A stretch of DNA of 64,000 nt from an uncultured Clostridia bacterium (GCA_947644595.1 CANSAE010000002.1:393820-457819); one strand, 5' to 3'; shown: positions 47,621 through 56,453, numbered from the stretch's first letter. Notes: a model not told the origin generated them from the sequence alone. Program-made: numbers and translations.

Positions 47621-49180
47621 TTGAACATCTTTGACAGAGCGGTTGCCGCCGTATTTCCGCAAACGGCGGTGAAACGTGCCGCGGCCCGCCGGAAACTTGA
47701 AATACTGGACAGCGGATATAGCAATTACGGCGCGTCGCATACCAAAAAAGGCATGATCGGCTGGACATACGGCGGCGGTTCAGCAAAAGAGGACATTCAA
47801 GAAAACCTTTCGACCCTCCGCCAGCGTTGCCGCGATCTTTACATGGGGGTTCCCCTTGCAACGGGCGCGTTGAAAACGTGTAGAACAAACGTCGTCGGTT
47901 CCGGCCTGAAACTGAAAAGTCAAGTTGATTATGAGGTTTTGGGAATGACAGAGGAAGCCGCGCGGGAACTTGAAAGCAAGATCGAACGGGAATTTGCTTT
48001 GTGGGCTGATTCCCCGGCGTGCGATTTGGAGCGGCTGGACAATTTCTATGAATTACAACAGCTTGCTTTCCTGAATTGGCTTATGAGCGGCGACGTTATA
48101 GCGACGCTTCCCATTACAACGCGGGTAAATATGCCCTATGACCTTAGAATCTGCCTGATTGAAGCGGACAGGTTAAGCAATCCAAACGGGACACTTGACC
48201 CGCACATTGTCGGCGGCGTTGAAACAAACGACGCGGGGGAAGTCGTCGCATACCATATCAGCAAACACCATCCCTTGTCATACGATATGACCGAAAGGGG
48301 CTGGACGCGGGTTGAAGCATGGGGCGAAAAGACGGGGCGGCGGAACGTGATTCACATAATGAACCGGGAACGGATAGGACAGCGACGCGGCGTGCCGTTC
48401 CTTGCCCCGGTCATTGAAGCGTTAAAACAGTTAGGCCGCTATACAGAGGCGGAACTTGTCGCCGCCGTGGTTTCTGGCCTGTTTGCTATCTTCATCGAAA
48501 AGGAATCAGCGTCCAGCGACGGCGGTTTCGGCGAAGTCGTTTCGTCGGAAGATCAGGTGGACGCGGGGGACGAAAATTCGATTGAACTTGCCCCCGGCCT
48601 GATTATGGACTTGAACGAGGGCGAAAAGGCCCACGACGTAAACCCCGGCAGACCGAACACAGCCTTTGACGGGTTCGTGGTTGCCATTTGCCGACAGATC
48701 GGCGCGGCCCTTGAAATCCCTTACGAACTGCTGGTAAAGAATTTCAACGCGTCGTATAGCGCGTCGCGGGGTGCGCTTTTGGAAGCATGGAAAATGTTCA
48801 AAATGTATCGGACATGGCTTGCGAATGACTTTTGCCAGCCGATTTATGAAGAATGGTTCGCGGAAGCCGTCGCAAAGGGAAGAATCCCCGCGCCCGGCTT
48901 TTTTAGTGACCCGATCAGGCGAAAGGCTTTCACAGGTGCGGAATGGAACGGCCCCGCGCAGGGGCTTTTGAATCCTGTTCAGGAAGTCACAGCGGCAGAA
49001 AAGCGGGTGCAAAACGGATTTTCTACCCGCGGGCGTGAAGCAATGGAAATGAACGGGTCCGATTACGACCGCAACATTGCACAGCTAAAACGTGAAGAAA
49101 AAGCATTAAGGGAGGTAAAACAAGATGGCGCAGGAACAGAAGAACCCGAAAGCCCCGGCACAGGGCAAGGGAAACAATAA
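47621..49180 (+). CDS. portal protein, lambda GpB family
   Basis: 519 residues with the GpB pattern: N-terminal RAAARRKLEILDSGYSNYGASH, LRQRCRDLYMGVPLATGALKT and later RRGVPFLAPVIEALKQLGRYTEAELVAAVVS. It forms the dodecameric DNA-entry vertex and nucleates head assembly. Start TTG 47621 with AAAGGACGGTGA. It overlaps the protease gene by 56 nt. Confidence 0.93.
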   Translation: MNIFDRAVAAVFPQTAVKRAAARRKLEILDSGYSNYGASHTKKGMIGWTYGGGSAKEDIQENLSTLRQRCRDLYMGVPLATGALKTCRTNVVGSGLKLKSQVDYEVLGMTEEAARELESKIEREFALWADSPACDLERLDNFYELQQLAFLNWLMSGDVIATLPITTRVNMPYDLRICLIEADRLSNPNGTLDPHIVGGVETNDAGEVVAYHISKHHPLSYDMTERGWTRVEAWGEKTGRRNVIHIMNRERIGQRRGVPFLAPVIEALKQLGRYTEAELVAAVVSGLFAIFIEKESASSDGGFGEVVSSEDQVDAGDENSIELAPGLIMDLNEGEKAHDVNPGRPNTAFDGFVVAICRQIGAALEIPYELLVKNFNASYSASRGALLEAWKMFKMYRTWLANDFCQPIYEEWFAEAVAKGRIPAPGFFSDPIRRKAFTGAEWNGPAQGLLNPVQEVTAAEKRVQNGFSTRGREAMEMNGSDYDRNIAQLKREEKALREVKQDGAGTEEPESPGTGQGKQ

Positions 49181-50285
49181 GCGATTTTGGGATTTCCGGG
49201 CCGCGGCAGGTGAAAACGCCGCCCCGGAATTGATTTTATACGGCGACATTGCTTCCGAAACATGGTGGGGCGACGAAGTAACGCCCCTGCAATTCACAGA
49301 GGAATTGAACGCGCTGGGGAACGTCCCTGAAATCGTCGTGCGAATCAACAGCGGCGGCGGGGACGTGTTCGCCGCAAATGCCATTTATACCCGGCTGAAA
49401 GACAATGCGGCGAAAATCACGGTCAAGATCGACGGCTGGGCCGCTTCCGCGGCGACAATCGTTGCAATGGCGGGCGACGTGATCGAAATTCCGGGAAATG
49501 GCGTGTTCATGGTGCATGACCCGGCAATCGGCCTTTTAGGTTACTTCAACGAAGCAGACCTTGCGAAAGCGTCGGAAGAATTGAAAGTGATAAAACAAAG
49601 CATTATAAACGGTTATGCCCTGAAAACGGGCAAGGCCGCGGAAGAAATCGCCGCGATTATGGCGGCGGAAACATGGTTTGACGGGAAACAGGCGGTTGAC
49701 GCGGGCTTTTGTGATCGGCTTATGTTTGAGGAAGCCGACACGACCGTTGAAAATGCCGCAAAGGTCATTGTAAACAGCGTTTCAATGAACCTTGAACAAT
49801 TCCCGAATATGCCCGTTTCGTTGTTAAATCGCCTTGCGGCCCACACGCCGGGCGGTTTTTCAAATACAAAATCTAAAACAGAACCGAAAAGGAGCGATCA
49901 GAACATGGACGGAATCAAGGACATAAAGACGGTTGCTGACCTGAAAGCGGCATTCCCTGAACTGACAAGGCAGATCGAGGAAGCGGCAACCGCGGCGGAG
50001 CGTACACGGATTCAGGACATTGAGGAAGTGGCACTTCCCGGCTTTGAAGCTATCGTGAACGAAGCGAAGTTCACGAAGCCGACCGCGGCGGGCGACGTTG
50101 CGAAAGCAATTATCGCCGAACAGCGCAAGCAGGGCGGCAAGTACATTCAGGACCGCGCCGACGACGCGAAGAACAGCAACGCGGGCGACGTGGGAGCGGG
50201 CGCAGGAATCGAGGGAGCGGCGGACAAGGACGACGACAAAGAGGTTGACGCGGTTCTTGACAAGCTTTTCCCCGTGGCGAAATAA
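49125..50285 (+). CDS. ClpP-like prohead protease with C-terminal scaffold region
   Basis: 386 residues. Residues ~30-215 form a ClpP/S49-like serine protease: INSGGGDVFAA, the catalytic Ser in WAASAATIVAMA and His in FMVHDPA. The remaining ~150 residues are helical and acidic (MDGIKDIKTVADLKAAF...), like the scaffolding portion of lambda gpC. It processes head proteins during assembly. The ATG has GGGAGGT. An internal start at 49905 is described separately. Confidence 0.9.
   Translation: MAQEQKNPKAPAQGKGNNKRFWDFRAAAGENAAPELILYGDIASETWWGDEVTPLQFTEELNALGNVPEIVVRINSGGGDVFAANAIYTRLKDNAAKITVKIDGWAASAATIVAMAGDVIEIPGNGVFMVHDPAIGLLGYFNEADLAKASEELKVIKQSIINGYALKTGKAAEEIAAIMAAETWFDGKQAVDAGFCDRLMFEEADTTVENAAKVIVNSVSMNLEQFPNMPVSLLNRLAAHTPGGFSNTKSKTEPKRSDQNMDGIKDIKTVADLKAAFPELTRQIEEAATAAERTRIQDIEEVALPGFEAIVNEAKFTKPTAAGDVAKAIIAEQRKQGGKYIQDRADDAKNSNAGDVGAGAGIEGAADKDDDKEVDAVLDKLFPVAK
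49905..50285 (+). CDS. nested scaffold protein inside the protease gene (Nu3-like)
   Basis: An in-frame ATG at 49905 is preceded by AAAAGGAG (49887-49894), as strong as genuine starts nearby, and begins exactly where the protease domain ends. It would give a 126-residue acidic helical protein equal to the protease C-terminus, the same arrangement as lambda Nu3 within gene C. Confidence 0.55.
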   Translation: MDGIKDIKTVADLKAAFPELTRQIEEAATAAERTRIQDIEEVALPGFEAIVNEAKFTKPTAAGDVAKAIIAEQRKQGGKYIQDRADDAKNSNAGDVGAGAGIEGAADKDDDKEVDAVLDKLFPVAK

Positions 50286-50298
50286 GGAGGAAAACACC

Positions 50299-50622
50299 AT
50301 GTATGAAATCCAGAAAGACCAGACAAGCCCCGTGAATTTCTTTGCGGGCGACTTCCCCGTTGTAACGGAAGCTGGGGACGTGAAGAGCGGCGCAACCGTC
50401 CGCAAATATGCCCCTGTTATTAAGACCGCAGACGGAATCAGCGAAGCCACGGCAGATGGGTTGGCCGATTTGTACGGTATTGCCGCAGACGACAGCACCG
50501 ACGGCGGCGTTGTGTGTTGTCTGACAGGCGAATTTTTCGCCGACGCGTTGCCGTTGCAAGACGGCGTAACCGTCGAAGCCCTGAAACCCGCTTTCCGCAA
50601 GCTGGGAATCTTTTTGAAGTGA
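50299..50622 (+). CDS. head decoration protein, lambda gpD-like
   Basis: 107 residues. The order FFAGDFPVVTEAGDVKSGATVRKYAPVIKTADG and DLYGIAADDSTDG resembles lambda gpD and its relatives, which trimerise on the capsid surface and stabilise expanded heads. It lies between protease and capsid genes as in lambda. ATG has AAGGAGG. Confidence 0.85.
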   Translation: MYEIQKDQTSPVNFFAGDFPVVTEAGDVKSGATVRKYAPVIKTADGISEATADGLADLYGIAADDSTDGGVVCCLTGEFFADALPLQDGVTVEALKPAFRKLGIFLK

Positions 50623-50637
50623 TAGGAGGAAAAGAAG

Positions 50638-51696
50638 ATGGCTATTGAAAACAGCATTTACACCCCCCGCACAATGGGGAAGATCGTGGAGCGTATGCCC
50701 CCCGTGCATACGTTTTTCCGCGACACCTTTTTTAAGAACCGCCAGACTTTCGTGACAAAAAGCGTTGACGTGGATTTCAGGAAAGGAAACCGCGCCCTTG
50801 CCCCGTTCGTTCACCCGAAAATCGGCGGCAGGACGGTTCCGAACAATGGGTATCAGACAAAGAGCTATACCCCGCCCATGCTTGCCCCGAACAAGGTTAC
50901 GACCGTTGACGATCTGCTGGAGCGGTCCGCAGGCGAGAATCCCTATAGCGGGAAAAAGCCCGCAGAACGAGCCATTGAAAAGCTGGCAAGGGATTTCCGC
51001 GAACTGGACGAAATGAACGTGCGCCGGGAAGAGTGGATGGCGGCGACCGCCCTTTTCACGGGGCAGATTCCCATTATCGGCGAGGGGCTGAACGAAGTTA
51101 TCGACTTTGATTTCAGCAATACCGAAACCGTCGTAACCGACGCGCTGAAATGGTCCGCCGACACGTCCGACCCGCTGGCAGACATTGAGCGGTGGCACGA
51201 AACCGTGCAGAAAAACGGCTTTATCAACTGCAACGTCTGTATTATGGCGAAAGACGTTGCAAACGCGTTTGTCAAACACCCGAAAGTCAAGGACGTTTTG
51301 GACGTGCGGGCGTATGATCTGGCCGTTATCAAGCCCCGCCAGCTTCCGAACGGCGTAACCTACATCGGGACTGTTCACAAGCTGGGGCTGGATATTTACC
51401 AGTATAACGAATGGTTCCTTGACGACTGGACGGACCCCGCCGCGCCGCAGGATAAACCGCTGGTTCCCGACGGTGCGCTGGCCTTGCTTTCGACCGAAGC
51501 GGACTATTCCATTTACTACGGCGCAATTACCATGATTCCCGAAGAGGGCAAGGGCTTTGCGACCGTGGAGGGCGACAGAGTGCCGCAGACATGGGTGGAG
51601 CGTCGGCCTGACCGCCGTTTCCTGCAACTGAACAGCCGCCCGCTGACCGTGCCGCATGAAGTCAATAGCTGGTTCGTTGCAAAGGGCCTTGTATGA
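50638..51696 (+). CDS. major capsid protein, lambda gpE family
   Basis: 352 residues with IYTPRTMGKIVERMPPVHTFFRDTFFKN at the N-terminus and PKIGGRTVPNNGY, the start of HK97-fold gpE capsid proteins; the C-terminus contains MIPEEGKGFATVEGDRVPQTWVE. It forms the icosahedral shell. AGGAGG precedes the ATG. The next gene overlaps by 4 nt. Confidence 0.93.
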   Translation: MAIENSIYTPRTMGKIVERMPPVHTFFRDTFFKNRQTFVTKSVDVDFRKGNRALAPFVHPKIGGRTVPNNGYQTKSYTPPMLAPNKVTTVDDLLERSAGENPYSGKKPAERAIEKLARDFRELDEMNVRREEWMAATALFTGQIPIIGEGLNEVIDFDFSNTETVVTDALKWSADTSDPLADIERWHETVQKNGFINCNVCIMAKDVANAFVKHPKVKDVLDVRAYDLAVIKPRQLPNGVTYIGTVHKLGLDIYQYNEWFLDDWTDPAAPQDKPLVPDGALALLSTEADYSIYYGAITMIPEEGKGFATVEGDRVPQTWVERRPDRRFLQLNSRPLTVPHEVNSWFVAKGLV

Positions 51697-52031
51697 ACTT
51701 CAAAGCGCAAGTCGAGCGGGATTTGACGGCGGTATTCCATAACAGCACCGAACACGCCGACGTGATCGAATTTTGGATTTCCGGGACCCGCTATAAAGGC
51801 CCTGTCATTATTGACGACGGCGGCGCACAGGACAGGAAAAAGCCGTCTACGGACCATGTAGACGGCTTGGTTCTTGTCGATCTTGTCATGTACGTTCCCC
51901 TTTCCCTGCTGAAACGAACCCCGAAAAAAGGTGAACCCGTGGAGATCGGCGACGACCTTTACACGATTACAAAGGTTCACCCGGAAGCCGGGGAAATTGT
52001 GCTTTACTTGGAGGGGTTGACGGAAGAATGA
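51693..52031 (+). CDS. head-tail attachment protein (FII/Phage_attach-like)
   Basis: 112 residues. FKAQVERDLTAVFHNSTEHADVIEFWISG and LVMYVPLSLLKRTPKKGEPVEIGDDLYTITKV suggest the small beta-barrel head-closure protein family to which lambda gpFII belongs. Position directly after the capsid gene supports it. A perfect 11-bp inverted repeat lies within its coding sequence. Confidence 0.7.
   Translation: MNFKAQVERDLTAVFHNSTEHADVIEFWISGTRYKGPVIIDDGGAQDRKKPSTDHVDGLVLVDLVMYVPLSLLKRTPKKGEPVEIGDDLYTITKVHPEAGEIVLYLEGLTEE
51840..51868. repeat. 11-bp perfect inverted repeat within the head-tail attachment gene
   Basis: AAGCCGTCTAC (51840-51850) pairs exactly with GTAGACGGCTT (51858-51868), 7-nt loop, no T tail. 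It lies ~145 nt after the capsid stop codon. Confidence 0.8.
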
Positions 52032-52588
52032 TTGAGATCACGAACGAACAGATCGAGCGGGTCAATTTGCTTTTGGGCGATTTGCACGGTGCGCCGAACC
52101 GGGTTCTTTTCAATGTGATAAACCGTGCGCTGGGTACGGTGCGTTCGCAATCGGGAAAAGAAATCCGGCAGACGTACAACATCAAGCAAGGGGACATTAC
52201 CGCGAATCAAAACATGAAGATGAAGCGGGCGACCGCGGGCGACTTGGTGGGTTCAATCGAGTTTGCCGGGACGGTCATTCCGCTAAAACGCTTTAAGGTT
52301 TCCCCGTCGGCCCCGGCACAAAAGACCGTTTCCGTTTCGGTGCTGAAAGCAGAGGGCGGAAAGCGGCTGGAACACGCTTTCGTCGCTGATTTGGGAAAGT
52401 ACGGTGTGGGCGTATTTGAACGAATGACGCGGCGGCGCGATTCCTCCGAACAGCTTTTCGGGCCGTCAACCGCGCACATGATGGCAAACGAAAACGTGCT
52501 TGACAAGGTGGAGGAAGCGGCACAAGACACCATCGACAAGCGCGTTGAGCATGAAATAACCCGCATTCTGAACGGGTACGGGAGGTAG
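52028..52588 (+). CDS. minor tail/tail-completion protein, gpZ-like
   Basis: 186 residues. It resembles phage minor tail protein Z: LLGDLHGAPNRVLFNVINRALGTVRSQSGKEIRQTYNIKQ, later FVADLGKYGVGVFERMTRRR. It probably joins tail and head or ends the tail tube. ATGA overlap with the previous gene. Confidence 0.75.
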   Translation: MIEITNEQIERVNLLLGDLHGAPNRVLFNVINRALGTVRSQSGKEIRQTYNIKQGDITANQNMKMKRATAGDLVGSIEFAGTVIPLKRFKVSPSAPAQKTVSVSVLKAEGGKRLEHAFVADLGKYGVGVFERMTRRRDSSEQLFGPSTAHMMANENVLDKVEEAAQDTIDKRVEHEITRILNGYGR

Positions 52589-52589
52589 T

Positions 52590-53072
52590 ATGACACCTTT
52601 GGATTTACTGGACGCAATGAAAGCGTTCGTCGAAAGGGAAACAAAAGACCTGATTTTGCCCGTTCGGGTAGACAGGAAGAGCGGAGAACACAAGGAACGC
52701 CCGCCGGAAGTCTATACAATGCGGTTGCCTGACAAGGACGCGGAAACAAAGCGGATTCCCTATGTTCTTTTGCAGTACATCAAGAGTAACGACACGCAAG
52801 AGCCGGGGGGACACCACGAATGCGTCTGCATGGTGCGAATCGTTGCCGCGACGTATTCGGAGGACGCGGAAGAGGGCGCACGGTGCGTTCTAAATCTGCT
52901 GACCCGAATTAAAATTGCTTTCATGCGCGACGGTATGATTGCAGATCGGTATATTTTGTGCCCGCCCCTTGAAACGATTGTTTACCCGGACAGCACGCGC
53001 CCGTATTACTTGGGCGAAATGATGACTAATTGGAGTATGCCAATTATAGAAAGCGAGGTTCAAAGGATATGA
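52590..53072 (+). CDS. putative tail terminator/completion protein
   Basis: 160 residues. TPLDLLDAMKAFVERE at the start and a central IPYVLLQYIKSNDTQ and VRIVAATYSEDAEEGARCVLNLLTRI suggest the small alpha/beta tail-terminator fold. Position between gpZ-like and sheath genes agrees. No confident family name. Confidence 0.55.
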   Translation: MTPLDLLDAMKAFVERETKDLILPVRVDRKSGEHKERPPEVYTMRLPDKDAETKRIPYVLLQYIKSNDTQEPGGHHECVCMVRIVAATYSEDAEEGARCVLNLLTRIKIAFMRDGMIADRYILCPPLETIVYPDSTRPYYLGEMMTNWSMPIIESEVQRI

Positions 53073-53755
53073 CAATAGAGTTTAAGCCCAGCATGAAGAA
53101 AGACGAATTGCTGGAAATCGCCGTTTTGAACGGAATTGCCGCCGACGACAGCATGACAAGAGCGCAGATCATGGACGCGCTGAAAGCGGCGGGAGCGGCA
53201 CAAACCGCAGAACAGCCCGAAAGCGGCCCGCAGAGCGACGCAGAGGACGGCGGAACGTCCGGGCAGGGTAACGACACCCCCGGCGGAGAAAACGCCGTAC
53301 AGAGCGGCACAGAGGGCCAGCAGGACGCGCCCGGCGGCGGAGCGGGAGAGAACGAAAACGGCGGCGACGGGGCGGGCGACGGAGAGGCCCCCACAGACGG
53401 CCCGCAGAGCGGCACAGAGGACAGCGACGGAGCCGGGGAGGATAACAACACCACCCAGCCGGAAAAGCCCTTAGAGGGCAAGCAGGAAGCCCCGCAGGGG
53501 TATAACCTGTTTGTTTACGCTGGGCCGTCGCTTCCCCGCGGACGGCTGAAAGAAAATACCGTGTTCCGCGGGACGTTCGAGGACGTGAAAAATTACCTTT
53601 CCGACGCGCTGGAGGATTACCCGCAGATCGAAAAGCTGATTGTTCCGGCGGACAAGCTGGCGGCATTTTCCGTCAAGGTGAAAACCCCCGGAAATATCGC
53701 CCACAAGCATTACGGCGACATTGTTTCGGCAATGCGCGGAAATAAGGAGGTTTAA
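53069..53755 (+). CDS. phage protein with acidic low-complexity middle
   Basis: 228 residues. The N-terminal ~40 residues (MKKDELLEIAVLNGIAADDSMTRAQIMDALKA) look like a HeH/SAP-like helix-extended-helix. Residues ~45-140 are Gly/Glu/Asp/Ser/Gln-rich with hardly any hydrophobic residue, presumably disordered. A folded C-terminal part follows (YNLFVYAGPSLPRGRLKENTVFRG). Role unknown; the C-terminal domain may be a tail component. Confidence 0.55.
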   Translation: MTIEFKPSMKKDELLEIAVLNGIAADDSMTRAQIMDALKAAGAAQTAEQPESGPQSDAEDGGTSGQGNDTPGGENAVQSGTEGQQDAPGGGAGENENGGDGAGDGEAPTDGPQSGTEDSDGAGEDNNTTQPEKPLEGKQEAPQGYNLFVYAGPSLPRGRLKENTVFRGTFEDVKNYLSDALEDYPQIEKLIVPADKLAAFSVKVKTPGNIAHKHYGDIVSAMRGNKEV

Positions 53756-53757
53756 CC

Positions 53758-55215
53758 ATGCCTAACTATTATCACGGTGTATCGACAAGACAGGTTGACA
53801 CGTCGCTTTCGACCCCTGTTACGGCTGATTGCGGCGTTGCTTTTGTGGTGGGAGCGGCCCCGGTTCATACCGTCGGCGGCCCCGTCAATGAGCCTGTCAT
53901 GGTTCAGAATTACGCGGAAGCGGTTTCCGCTTTGGGGTATAGCGACGATTGGGAGAAATACCCGCTTTGCGAAATGATCTATTCGCAATTCAAGCTTTAT
54001 AGCGTTTCCCCCGTCGTGTTCGTCAATATCCTTGACCCCGCAAAGCACAAAAAGGCGGTAGAGGAAAAGAACTATCCGATCAGCGACAGCAAGGTTCTTT
54101 TGCCCCTTGAAGCCCTGAAAGAAACCGTGCGCGTAAAGAACAACGGCGCGGCAGAGGGGCAAAGCCAATATTACGCCGCTGGGACAGATTACGACCTGTT
54201 CTATGAGGGCGAAAGCCTGATTCTTGAAGTGCTGGAGGACGGAGCGATTCCCGCAAGCACGGGCGAACTGACAATTTCGTTTGATGCGGTGGACCCCGCC
54301 GCGATTACGGAAAATGAAATCATCGGCGGCTTTGACACGAACACGAAAAAGAGTTCGGGCCTTGAACTGTACGATTCCATTTTCCCGAAATATGGGATTG
54401 TCGCCGATTTGGTGCTTTGCCCCGGCTGGTCCCATAAATCCACGGTTGCGGCGGTCATGGTTGCAAAGGCCGCGTCGATCAACGGCGTGTTCGAGGGGAA
54501 AGCCCTGATTGACGTTGACACAACGGAAGCGACCCACTATGCAGACGTTCCCGCGTGGAAGAAAGCGCAGAACATTAACAACAAAGGGCAGATTCTTTGC
54601 TGGCCTTTGGTAAAGCTTGGGGACCGCGTTTTTCACCTTTCCGTGCAGATGGCGGGCCGCATGGGGCAGACCGATTCAGACAACGGCGGTTGTCCGGCGG
54701 AAAGCCCGTCGAATAAGCTTTTGCAGATCGACAGCGCGGTTCTTGCCGACGGCACGGAAATTCTGCTTGACTTACAGAATGCAAACTACCTGAACAGCAA
54801 CGGCATTGTTACCGCGTTGAACTTCATCGGCGGTTATGTGCTTTGGGGCAATGAAACCGCCTGTTATCCGGCTGATACCGACGTGAAGAATTATTTCACG
54901 TGCGTTTCCCGTATGTTCGGCTGGGTTGCAAATTCCTTGATTCTGACCTATTGGAGCAAGGTTGACAAGAAAATGACCCGGCGGCTGATCGACAGCATTG
55001 TTGATTCGGTCAACATTTGGCTGAACGGCCTTGTCAACGAAGAGAAGTTGCTGGGCGGGCGCGTCGAGTTCAGAGAGGACGAAAACAGCACGGTTGCGCT
55101 TATGGCGGGCAAGGCTGTTTTCCATATCTTCATGACCCCGCCCAGCCCCATGAAAGAATGCGAATTTGTGCTTGAATACGACGTGGACTATGTTTCCGCG
55201 GCGTTGACGGCGTAA
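53758..55215 (+). CDS. contractile tail sheath protein, P2 FI-like
   Basis: 485 residues. Features of Myoviridae sheaths: an N-terminal YYHGVSTRQVDTSLSTPVTADCGVAFVVG, the central variable domain, and the C-terminal ILTYWSKVDKKMTRRLIDSIVDSVNIWLNGLV / LLGGRVEFREDENS region. It wraps the tube and contracts on injection, showing that this phage has a contractile tail. Two bases separate it from the preceding stop. Confidence 0.93.
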   Translation: MPNYYHGVSTRQVDTSLSTPVTADCGVAFVVGAAPVHTVGGPVNEPVMVQNYAEAVSALGYSDDWEKYPLCEMIYSQFKLYSVSPVVFVNILDPAKHKKAVEEKNYPISDSKVLLPLEALKETVRVKNNGAAEGQSQYYAAGTDYDLFYEGESLILEVLEDGAIPASTGELTISFDAVDPAAITENEIIGGFDTNTKKSSGLELYDSIFPKYGIVADLVLCPGWSHKSTVAAVMVAKAASINGVFEGKALIDVDTTEATHYADVPAWKKAQNINNKGQILCWPLVKLGDRVFHLSVQMAGRMGQTDSDNGGCPAESPSNKLLQIDSAVLADGTEILLDLQNANYLNSNGIVTALNFIGGYVLWGNETACYPADTDVKNYFTCVSRMFGWVANSLILTYWSKVDKKMTRRLIDSIVDSVNIWLNGLVNEEKLLGGRVEFREDENSTVALMAGKAVFHIFMTPPSPMKECEFVLEYDVDYVSAALTA

Positions 55216-55228
55216 GGAGGGGACAGCA

Positions 55229-55744
55229 ATGAGAGCAGATATAGGCATTAACAGTTTTGCCGTATATGAGGACGCGACCGAATTTTACGGCATGGCGGAA
55301 GTAACGCTTCCCGAAGTTTCGCAGATTGCGGAAGAGGTCAAGGGCGCGGGTATTTCCGGCGCATTCAACGGCGCGTTCACAGGTCAAATTGAATCCATGA
55401 CGCTGACGCTGAATTTCCGCACAGTGACCCCGTATGCAATCAAGCTGAACGAACCGCGTAACCACCAGCTTGATCTCCGCGCGTCCCAGCAGTATTGGGA
55501 CAATGTAGCGGGAAAACACGTGCAACAGGCAGTAAAACACGTCCTGATGGTAACGCCGACGAAGTTTGCCCCCGGCAAGCTTGCCCCCGCCGCGTCCGCG
55601 GAAGCGTCCGGGGAGTATGCGGCAACCTATTTCGCCACGTACATCAACGGGGAAAAGGTCATGGAAATCGACATTCTGAATTTCATTTACTTTATCAACG
55701 GCGTTGACTACTTGGCAGAAGTACGAAAGGCGTTGGGCAAGTAA
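55229..55744 (+). CDS. tail tube protein, P2 FII-like
   Basis: 171 residues, of the usual size. DATEFYGMAEVTLPEVSQIAEEVKGAGISGAF and SMTLTLNFRTVTPYAIKLNEPRNHQLDLRASQQYWD match P2 FII tube proteins, which polymerise into the tail's inner tube. A terminator follows at once. Confidence 0.9.
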   Translation: MRADIGINSFAVYEDATEFYGMAEVTLPEVSQIAEEVKGAGISGAFNGAFTGQIESMTLTLNFRTVTPYAIKLNEPRNHQLDLRASQQYWDNVAGKHVQQAVKHVLMVTPTKFAPGKLAPAASAEASGEYAATYFATYINGEKVMEIDILNFIYFINGVDYLAEVRKALGK

Positions 55745-55773
55745 GCCCGGTAGGGATTTTCCCGCCGGGCTTT
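55744..55773 (+). terminator. terminator-like hairpin after the tube gene
   Basis: AGCCCGG...CCGGGCT stem (55744-55771) with an inner GGGA/TCCC stem, followed by a short T run. It may reduce expression of the genes after the abundant sheath and tube. Confidence 0.75.
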
Positions 55774-55829
55774 CCTATGCCCTTTTTCTGTATCTGAAAA
55801 TATGAAATTTTGAATCGGAGGAAAAGACG

Positions 55830-56240
55830 ATGAGCGACAAGGTAACAAATATAGCCGAAATCGGCGCAGAGCAGGCCACAGGAGCGGCGGAAGCCGCCAC
55901 CCCTACATCTACCACGGAAGCGGCGGGAAAGGCCACAGGGGGCGACGTGGGCGTTTATACGCACAAGTTCAAGCGTCCCTTTGAGTACAGCGGCGCGACC
56001 TACACCGAATTGACGTTCAATTTCGAGCGGTTGACCGGGCGGGACATGGTGGCCATTGAAACCGAAATGCAGATGAACAACGAATATGCCCTTTCACCCG
56101 AAATTTCCCGCAACTTCCAGAGCAAGCTGGCGGCGCGGGCCGCGGGTATCGGAAGCGACGTGCTGGACGCTATGCCGTTGCCCGAATTTAACCGCATTAC
56201 CAATGCGGCGCGGGATTTTTTACTGTCTACGGGCTATTAA
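55830..56240 (+). CDS. tail assembly chaperone, short (0-frame) form
   Basis: 136 residues with a low-complexity Ala/Thr N-terminus and YTHKFKRPFEYSGATYTELTFNFERLTGRDMVAIETEM, the Phage_TAC_7 signature (Mu gp41-like). It assists tape-measure folding before the tube polymerises. The frame contains T-TTT-TTA at 56216-56222 near its end, a perfect -1 frameshift site. A good site precedes the ATG (GGAGGAAAAG). Confidence 0.85.
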   Translation: MSDKVTNIAEIGAEQATGAAEAATPTSTTEAAGKATGGDVGVYTHKFKRPFEYSGATYTELTFNFERLTGRDMVAIETEMQMNNEYALSPEISRNFQSKLAARAAGIGSDVLDAMPLPEFNRITNAARDFLLSTGY

Positions 56241-56419
56241 AAAGCCCGGCCCGCTGGTGGCGGCGGGAATGTTACCGCCTTGCACGGGCGACGAACACGC
56301 CGATTCCGTTTTGGTTAGATATGACCCCGGCGGAAATTATGACGTGGATTCGTGACATAAACGCCGCCGCCGCGGAGGACAGAGAACGCGCAAAGAAAGA
56401 ACAGGCGCAAAGGGGGTAG
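55830..56419 (+). CDS. tail assembly chaperone, long form made by -1 frameshift
   Basis: A slip back one base on T-TTT-TTA (56216-56222) joins the short chaperone to a second frame ending at 56419, about 196 residues in all. The extra ~65 residues contain ARWWRRECYRLARATNTPIPFWLD then MTPAEIMTWIRDIN, a typical second-frame chaperone segment rich in Trp and ending helical/basic (AEDRERAKKEQAQRG). No start codon with a ribosome site exists in the second frame. A GC-rich hairpin (CCCGC/GCGGG, about 56245-56265) follows the slippery site. Confidence 0.75.
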
Positions 56420-56424
56420 GAACC

Positions 56425-56453
56425 TTGACAACCTACACGCATAAGCCTATAAT
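56425..56453 (+). promoter_or_regulatory. perfect consensus promoter of the moron gene
   Basis: TTGACA (56425-56430), 17-bp spacer, TATAAT (56448-56453): both boxes match consensus exactly and begin right after the tail chaperone stop. Confidence 0.9.

Noticed and set aside
50110..51657. 515-residue minus-strand open frame over the capsid region
   Set aside because: Antisense of decoration and capsid genes, all late genes being on the plus strand.
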